In this document: in pieces, positions 59,010-64,000 of the stretch | Position numbering within the stretch: the stretch's first letter is position 1 | How the letters are laid out: every line of letters begins with the position of its first letter | Source: Luteibacter sp. SG786 | Lineage (GTDB): Bacteria; Pseudomonadota; Gammaproteobacteria; Xanthomonadales; Rhodanobacteraceae | Direction of reading: 5' to 3' | Assembly: GCF_011759605.1 (NCBI RefSeq) | Contig: NZ_JAAOYX010000003.1 | Span: forward strand, 670,107-734,106 | Length of the DNA stretch: 64,000 bases | Notes under the pieces: generated by a model | Database searches by the model: none | What the model was told of the DNA's origin: nothing | What the model saw: only the letters and a program-made list of their open reading frames with translations | Program-made: the position numbers and the translations under genes

Positions 59010-60335
59010 ATGGCAGCGGCCATGAGCGACGGGGACGGCAGGTACCGGCAGTTCGTCGAGGCTTCCTCCGACTGCATGAAGGAACTCGATCGCGACGGCA
59101 CCATCCGCTTCGTCGCGGGCCTGGGCTGCGTCGCGTTGGCGCCCGAAGGGGTAGATCGCCTGGTCGGAACGCAATGGCGGGATCTCTGGCCGCCGGAGGC
59201 GCAGGCCATGGTGACGCGCGTGCTGGAGCGCGCCGCCTTGGGAGAGCGCGTCGATTTCGTCGGTCCCAGGCGCCCGGGCAATGGTCCGACGCGCTGGTGG
59301 GAAGTGATGGTCGCCCCCGTCGTGGCAAATGACACCCTGGACCATTTCATCGTCATCAGTCGCGACGTCACCGAGCGCGTCGAACTGCAGGCCTCCCTGG
59401 AGGCCATCATCGAACTCCTGCAGGATCGCCTGAACGAGACGGTTGCACGCTCGGCGTCGGCCAGCACGCGCTACGGCACGCTGATGGAGCGCCTTGAGTC
59501 GGAACACGGCGCCCGGTGCGACGCGGAAAACCGCCTCGCCGGTGTCCGCGAGCAACTGGACATGGCGAACCGGGCTCGCGAACTGGCGGAGGCCGGTGCG
59601 CGCCAGGCCCAGAAACAGCAGGCGATCGGCCAGCTCGTGAGCGGCATCGCTCACGATTTCAACAACATGCTTCAGACCGTGATCGTCAGTCTTTCAGGGC
59701 TGCAGGAGGATTCGGAGGAACTGTCGCCGCGGCATCGGCGGATGATCAATTACGCGGTCGAGGGGGCCCGCCACGCCACCGCGCTGACCCGCCGGCTCCT
59801 GGCCTTCGCACGCAACCAGTATGCCCAGCCGGAAGCGGTCGACCTTGGCGACGTCGTCGTCGCGTTTTCCGACTTCGCGCGGCATGCGCTCGGCGGACGG
59901 ATCGGGCTGGAAGTGGTGCGCCAGCCCGTGTCGCTCCCGGTGTGGCTGGATCGGCATGGCGTGGAGCAGGCGCTGATGAACGTGTGCCTCAATGCGCGCG
60001 ACGCCATGGACGGCGGCGGCAGCATCGTCGTGGAGGTGGCCGAAAGGACCGGGGACGGCGCTCATCCCGGGTTCTCCCACGAAGCCGGCGGCTACCGCCA
60101 GGTGGTCGTCAGCGTGACGGACTCCGGGGGCGGCATGTCCGAGGAAGTGCGCCAGCGGCTGTTCGAACCCTACTTCACCACGAAGGAGGGCGGTTCCGGG
60201 TTGGGCCTGGCGCAGGTGTACGGCATGGTTGCCCAGGCGGGTGGTGCCATCGAGATCGAGAGCGAGGCCGGCATCGGAACGCGCTTCCGGCTGGTTTTCC
60301 CGCGCTACCAGGGACTACACGAACAAGAGTCGTAA
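59010..60335 (+). CDS. Cytoplasmic PAS-domain sensor histidine kinase
   Basis: 441 residues without membrane helices. A PAS domain (about 8-125; RYRQFVEASSDCMKELDRDG) is followed by a long coiled coil (about 125-205), the H-box SGIAHDFNNML (phosphorylated His), N-box LMNVCLNARDAMDG and G-boxes SVTDSGGGM and EGGSGLGLAQVYG. It is a complete HWE/HisKA-type kinase with no receiver domain, and no response regulator is encoded nearby, so it is an orphan. Position just before motAB hints at motility or chemotaxis control. ATG 59022 is an alternative start. Confidence 0.88.
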   Translation: MAAAMSDGDGRYRQFVEASSDCMKELDRDGTIRFVAGLGCVALAPEGVDRLVGTQWRDLWPPEAQAMVTRVLERAALGERVDFVGPRRPGNGPTRWWEVMVAPVVANDTLDHFIVISRDVTERVELQASLEAIIELLQDRLNETVARSASASTRYGTLMERLESEHGARCDAENRLAGVREQLDMANRARELAEAGARQAQKQQAIGQLVSGIAHDFNNMLQTVIVSLSGLQEDSEELSPRHRRMINYAVEGARHATALTRRLLAFARNQYAQPEAVDLGDVVVAFSDFARHALGGRIGLEVVRQPVSLPVWLDRHGVEQALMNVCLNARDAMDGGGSIVVEVAERTGDGAHPGFSHEAGGYRQVVVSVTDSGGGMSEEVRQRLFEPYFTTKEGGSGLGLAQVYGMVAQAGGAIEIESEAGIGTRFRLVFPRYQGLHEQES

Positions 60336-60361
60336 ACGTTCAGAAAGCGTGACGAAGTTCC

Positions 60362-60388
60362 TCAATTTTCCTCCTGCCAAGCCGATAA
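60362..60388 (+). promoter_or_regulatory. Sigma-28 (FliA) promoter for motAB
   Basis: TCAATTTT, 11-bp spacer, GCCGATAA. The -10 is an exact match to consensus and the -35 matches at 6 of 8 positions. It lies 26-52 bp before the motA ATG. Confidence 0.85.
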
Positions 60389-60413
60389 GGGAAAGGACTG
60401 GAGGAAGTACGGC

Positions 60414-61268
60414 ATGTTGGTCATCATCGGTTCGATCGTCGTCCTGGTATCCGTACTGGGCGGCTACATCCTTTCCCACGGCGAACTCGGTGCGCTCTGG
60501 CAACCTTACGAGCTGCTCATCATCTTTGGTGCGGCGCTGGGCGCCTTCGTCAGCAGCAATTCCATGGAGGTCGTGAAGGGGGCCGGTCGCGACGTGGTGG
60601 CCTTGTTCAAGGGCCCCAAGTACCGCAAGCAGGACTACGTGGATCTGCTGTCGCTGCTTTACGACATCTTCGTGAAGATGCGCAAGGAAGGTCAGCTCGG
60701 TATGGAGGCGCACATCGAGGACCCGGCGAACAGCACGCTGTTCTCGGCCTATCCGCGGCTTGTCGCCGAGCACCACCTCATCGACTTCACGACGGATTGC
60801 CTGCGCCTCATCGTGGGCGGGGCCATGGATCCTCACGAACTCGAGCAACTGCTCGACGTGGAACTGGAAACGCACCACCACGAGGCCATGGTTCCCGCAC
60901 TGGCCGTCCAGAAAATGGCCGATGCGCTCCCTGGCTTCGGCATCGTTGCGGCGGTGCTCGGCATCGTCATCACCATGAAGTCGATCGACGGCGACGCCGC
61001 GGTGATCGGCGAGCACATCGCGGGGGCGCTGGTGGGCACGTTCCTCGGCATCCTCCTTTCCTACGGCTTCGTCGGTCCGCTGGCGGCGGCGATGGAAGCT
61101 CGCGTCGGCACCGACGGCAAGGCCTTCGAGTGCGTGAAGGTGGCCCTGCTTGCCAACCTTCGCGGCTATAACCCCATGGTGGCCGTGGAGTTCGCTCGCA
61201 AGTCGCTGCAAGCGTCCTCGCGTCCGTCGTTCCAGGATCTCGAAGCCCACCTGAAGGCTGCCCGGTAG
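60414..61268 (+). CDS. motA: Flagellar motor stator protein MotA
   Basis: 284 residues with four membrane helices (about 2-20, 30-50, 165-190 and 200-222). The cytoplasmic loop holds the charged residues for rotor contact (KYRKQDYVDLLSLLYDIFVK) and the late motif PGFGIVAAVLGIVITMKSID is typical. With MotB it forms the proton channel driving flagellar rotation. Good GGAGG 8 nt before the ATG. Confidence 0.95.
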   Translation: MLVIIGSIVVLVSVLGGYILSHGELGALWQPYELLIIFGAALGAFVSSNSMEVVKGAGRDVVALFKGPKYRKQDYVDLLSLLYDIFVKMRKEGQLGMEAHIEDPANSTLFSAYPRLVAEHHLIDFTTDCLRLIVGGAMDPHELEQLLDVELETHHHEAMVPALAVQKMADALPGFGIVAAVLGIVITMKSIDGDAAVIGEHIAGALVGTFLGILLSYGFVGPLAAAMEARVGTDGKAFECVKVALLANLRGYNPMVAVEFARKSLQASSRPSFQDLEAHLKAAR

Positions 61269-61274
61269 TCCGCC

Positions 61275-62297
61275 ATGAGCGATCTGAAGCAGGTCATCAT
61301 CGTCAGGAAACGGCGAAAGGCGGCCCATGCCCACCATGGCGGCGTCTGGAAGGTGGCCTATGCCGACTTCGTGACGGCCATGATGGCCTTCTTCCTCGTC
61401 ATGTGGCTGGTGGGCGCAGGCACCAAGCAGCAGCGCGCGGCCATCTCGGAGTATTTCAAGAATCCGAGCATGACGCCCGGGCAATCCACCATGGCGCCGT
61501 CGGGCAAGATGGGTCCCGGCGGGGCCAGCACCAGCATGATCAAGCTCGGCGGCGCGCTCGACCTGCCCAAGGGGCCGGGCGACCAGCAGGCGTTCGCCAA
61601 GCCGAGTTCGTCCGACGTCGAGAAGCTCGCGCGCGAACAGGAAAAACGTCGCCTCGAGCAACTCATGAAGGATCTCAAGGAGGCCATCTCCAAGAGTCAG
61701 GCCATGGCACCTTACAAGGACCAGCTGCTGCTCGACATCACCTCGGAAGGCCTGCGCATCCAGATCGTCGACAAGCAGAACCGTCCCATGTTCGACACCG
61801 GCAGCGGTGTGATGAAGCCGTACACCGTGCAGATCCTCCATGAACTGGCGGGCTTCGTGAACCAGGTGCCCAATTCGATCAGCATATCGGGGCATACCGA
61901 CAGCGCACCGTATGTTCGTGCCGACAGTGCCTACGGCAACTGGGAACTCTCTGCCGACCGTGCGAACGCCGCCCGGCGCACGCTCGTCGAAGGCGGCATG
62001 CAGCCTTCCAAGGTCGCTCGCATCGTGGGATTGGCGGCATCGGTGCCACTCGACAAGACCGATCCAGCCGCGGCGATCAACAGGCGCATCAGTATCGTGG
62101 TGATGACCAAGGAGGCGGCGCGCGCCGCACTCTCTCCCGAAGTGGCCAACGAGCCGGACGTGCCTGCCGCCCCGGCGACCCTGCATTCGGCGGAGCAGGA
62201 GCATGCCGGTGGCGGCGCGCCCGATATGCCGTCCGCCTCCCCCGCCAACGATGTGGGCAGTGCCGTCACCGTGCCGCGAAACCTCCGCCGGGGCTGA
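61275..62297 (+). CDS. motB: Flagellar motor protein MotB
   Basis: 340 residues. The single membrane helix near 24-46 carries the proton-binding aspartate in KVAYADFVTAMMAFFLVMWL. The plug/linker region and an OmpA-like peptidoglycan-binding domain (about 150-285; SISGHTDSAPYV, ELSADRANAARRTLVEGGM) follow. It anchors the stator to the cell wall. It is 6 bp after motA. Confidence 0.95.
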   Translation: MSDLKQVIIVRKRRKAAHAHHGGVWKVAYADFVTAMMAFFLVMWLVGAGTKQQRAAISEYFKNPSMTPGQSTMAPSGKMGPGGASTSMIKLGGALDLPKGPGDQQAFAKPSSSDVEKLAREQEKRRLEQLMKDLKEAISKSQAMAPYKDQLLLDITSEGLRIQIVDKQNRPMFDTGSGVMKPYTVQILHELAGFVNQVPNSISISGHTDSAPYVRADSAYGNWELSADRANAARRTLVEGGMQPSKVARIVGLAASVPLDKTDPAAAINRRISIVVMTKEAARAALSPEVANEPDVPAAPATLHSAEQEHAGGGAPDMPSASPANDVGSAVTVPRNLRRG

Positions 62298-62377
62298 GTA
62301 TCCGGCCTGTCACGGGAGTCACTTGCAACGGTCACCCCGGCCCGGCAGTATCGGGACGACAGGGGAGGGAAGGCGTA

Positions 62378-62605
62378 GTGGAAAATCACAGCAAGTACAG
62401 GGTCGTCGCGAAAGCGGTCAAGCATCACGGCGTTGCCGGCGAACAGGTCTACCGCGCGAGTTACCGCATCCTCGACCACATCGGCGAGGAGATCGAAGCG
62501 AACACCGGCACCAACGACTTCCAGGACATCACGAGTGCGTTCAACGAAGCCTTCGCGCTCGGACACGAGCGATTGCGCGAGATGGGCGTCGACACGGTGC
62601 AGTAA
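62378..62605 (+). CDS. Small hypothetical protein downstream of motB
   Basis: 75 residues from a GTG start with GAGGGA upstream. Helical pattern: YRVVAKAVKHHGVAGEQVYR, LDHIGEEIEANTGTNDFQDI, ITSAFNEAFALGHERLREMG. No family recognised. The 80-bp gap after motB does not rule out co-transcription. Confidence 0.6.
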   Translation: MENHSKYRVVAKAVKHHGVAGEQVYRASYRILDHIGEEIEANTGTNDFQDITSAFNEAFALGHERLREMGVDTVQ

Positions 62606-62609
62606 ACGC

Positions 62610-63293
62610 TCAGGCGCGCCGGGACAGCACCGCGCGCAGTTCGTCGAGTTGCGTCGGCGTGCCCACGTTGCGCCAGAAGCCGTCGTAGCGTTCGCCAGTC
62701 AATTTGCCATCCGCGATGGCCTGCCGATACATCGGTAGCAGCTTGAAGCGCCCCGGCGCCTCGTGCGCCACGATGTCGCGGCGATACACGCCTACATTCC
62801 CGAAGGTGAGGCGCTCGGCTGCCGCCGGGGCATCCGCGTCGTAGAGCTTTCCATCGGCAAGGGCGAAATCGCCCGAAGGGTGGAATTCGGGGTTTGCAAC
62901 CATGACCAGGTGCGCCAGGCCTTCGGGCTCGCGCGGGAGTGCCGCGTAGTCGATGTCGCTCCAGATGTCAGCGCTCACGACCACGAACGGGTCCGGGCCC
63001 AGCAAGGGCAGCGCGGCGAGCATCCCGCCACCGGTCTCCAGCGGTGTCGGCCCTTCATAGGAATAACGCAGGCGCACGCCCCATTGCGAACCGTCGCCGA
63101 GCGTCTGCGGAAACTGTTCCGCAAGGTGCGAGGTATTGATCACGATGTAGCGAATGTCCGCCGCTGCCAGTTTTTCGATGTGGTGGACGATGAGCGGTTT
63201 ACCGTTCACCTCGAGCAGCGGCTTGGGTGTGTGCGTGGTGAGCGGGCGCATGCGCTCGCCGAGGCCGGCGGCCAGGATGAGCGCGTGCCTCAT
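62610..63293 (-). CDS. murU: N-acetylmuramate alpha-1-phosphate uridylyltransferase
   Basis: 227 residues. The nucleotidyltransferase signature LILAAGLGERMRPLT (with the usual G-x-G-x-R-x-x-P) and KPLLEVNGKPLI are at the N-terminus, and the metal-binding Asp lies in VVVSADIWSDIDY. It makes UDP-MurNAc from recycled MurNAc-1-phosphate, bypassing de novo steps and fosfomycin. Its ATG overlaps the amgK stop (ATGA). Confidence 0.92.
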   Translation of the reverse strand: MRHALILAAGLGERMRPLTTHTPKPLLEVNGKPLIVHHIEKLAAADIRYIVINTSHLAEQFPQTLGDGSQWGVRLRYSYEGPTPLETGGGMLAALPLLGPDPFVVVSADIWSDIDYAALPREPEGLAHLVMVANPEFHPSGDFALADGKLYDADAPAAAERLTFGNVGVYRRDIVAHEAPGRFKLLPMYRQAIADGKLTGERYDGFWRNVGTPTQLDELRAVLSRRA

Positions 63294-64000
63294 GCCTGGA
63301 CGGCCACTCGGATATCCCGGTTGCCTATCTTCGCCTCGAGGTAGTCCGCAAGGGGCGCCACGTCGGCGTGCCTGCGCGCGGTGTCCAGCACATAGCGCAA
63401 TACGCGCGGAAGATCGTCGAGGTACCCGGGTTTGCCGTCGCGGTAACAGAGGCGACAGAAGAGGCCGAGAATCTTGATATGCCGTTGCAGTCCCGTCAGA
63501 TCGAACCAGCGGAGGAACCGGTCGGCATCCACGGTTTCTTCCAGCAGCCGCGCGTCGAGCAGCCGCAGCCGATACGCTTCCACCCAGCCCCGCACCCGTT
63601 CTTCGTCCCACGTGATGTACGCGTCGCGCAGCAACGATGCGAGATCGTAGGTGATGGGCCCCGACATAGCGCCCTGAAAATCGATGATGCCGGGGGAGCG
63701 TTCCGCGGTGATCAGCAGATTGCGGCTGTGATAGTCGCGATGCATGAACGCGCGCGGCTGCTCCGCGATCGTATGCATGATCGCCGTGAATGCGTTTTCA
63801 ATGATGTCCCACTCTTCGCAAGCCACTATCACGCCGAGGTGCTTTTGCAGCAGCCAGGTCGGCATGATCTCCAACTCCATGGTCTGCCATGCGTGGTCGA
63901 AGGCGGGCAGGCCGGCCGTGTCCACCCGTGACTGCATGCGCAGAAGGGCGTCCAGGGCATCGCCGTAAAGCGCATCGGCCGTTTCGTCGGTCAACTCCGG
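63290..64000 (-). CDS. amgK: N-acetylmuramate/N-acetylglucosamine kinase AmgK, C-terminal part
   Basis: The 5' end lies beyond the right edge; 236 residues are visible. The aminoglycoside-phosphotransferase-like fold shows the catalytic loop FMHRDYHSRNLLI and metal-binding IIDFQGAMSGPI. AmgK phosphorylates MurNAc at carbon 1 and feeds MurU in the cell-wall recycling pathway. The N-terminal nucleotide-binding lobe is mostly missing from the window. Confidence 0.9.
   Translation of the reverse strand, partial: PELTDETADALYGDALDALLRMQSRVDTAGLPAFDHAWQTMELEIMPTWLLQKHLGVIVACEEWDIIENAFTAIMHTIAEQPRAFMHRDYHSRNLLITAERSPGIIDFQGAMSGPITYDLASLLRDAYITWDEERVRGWVEAYRLRLLDARLLEETVDADRFLRWFDLTGLQRHIKILGLFCRLCYRDGKPGYLDDLPRVLRYVLDTARRHADVAPLADYLEAKIGNRDIRVAVQA

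Overview
The window reads as chromosome from a high-GC gammaproteobacterium of the Xanthomonadales, most likely Rhodanobacteraceae (Luteibacter/Dyella-like). This is inferred from gene content and order: kdsD-kdsC-lptC-lptA-lptB-rpoN-hpf-hprK-rapZ-EIIA-HPr-EI, purM-purN with a DUF2066 gene beside it, AI-2E permease-hda, tgt-yajC-secD-secF, amgK-murU, and dispersed palindromic repeats between genes. No database search was possible. I found no rRNA, tRNA, CRISPR array or prophage by eye.

Layout. 1-15.4 kb: a partial CBS-domain gene, mtgA with a membrane glycosyltransferase, hslO, a GAF-GAF-GGDEF-EAL c-di-GMP protein, an unknown secreted protein, an ECF sigma/anti-sigma/DUF4097 operon, pckG, then a TetR regulator divergent from an alpha/beta hydrolase-fadE operon. 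15.5-18.2 kb: the only clearly foreign segment. 18.2-30 kb: regulatory PTS, hprK, rapZ, hpf, rpoN, Lpt and Kdo genes on the minus strand, then ibaG-murA on the plus strand. 30-45.6 kb: DUF3108, purNM, DUF2066, AI-2E permease-hda, metallophosphoesterase, suhB, trmJ, ExoD, a CNNM transporter, DUF47-pit, a chaperone-like protein, an alkyltransferase-like protein, a small pilin-like protein and recQ. 45.6-51 kb: cation/proton antiporter, GH15 glucoamylase/trehalase and zwf. 51-60 kb: flhB-like and fliK genes, tgt-yajC-secDF, a dispersed repeat and small genes. 59-64 kb: a PAS histidine kinase, motAB and murU-amgK (amgK cut by the right edge).

Main discovery. A low-GC insertion at 15663-17699 (2037 bp) is bounded by 28-bp imperfect inverted repeats (22 of 28 matching) and by a 7-bp direct duplication, ATCTATG. 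The ends resemble IS21-family ends, but no transposase is present. The cargo is two minus-strand integron gene cassettes, a DUF4062 (TIR-like, defence-type) protein and a small membrane protein. Both stop codons lie inside attC-like sites, and there is no integrase. The unit therefore looks like a non-autonomous transposon that mobilises integron cassettes. It interrupts a second unusual object: a dispersed element of about 720 bp built of nested inverted repeats, with GGTTCTTC ends and transcription terminators or T-runs at its borders. An uninterrupted, inverted copy lies at 57421-58156 and shows the empty target site.

Regulation visible in sequence. Two canonical FliA (sigma-28) promoters precede fliK and motA. 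A TetR-type operator overlaps the -10 box in front of the hydrolase-fadE operon. Several -10 boxes sit 6-7 nt before the start codon (hydrolase, recQ, tgt), suggesting leaderless mRNAs. REP/REPIN palindromes recur in many intergenic gaps.
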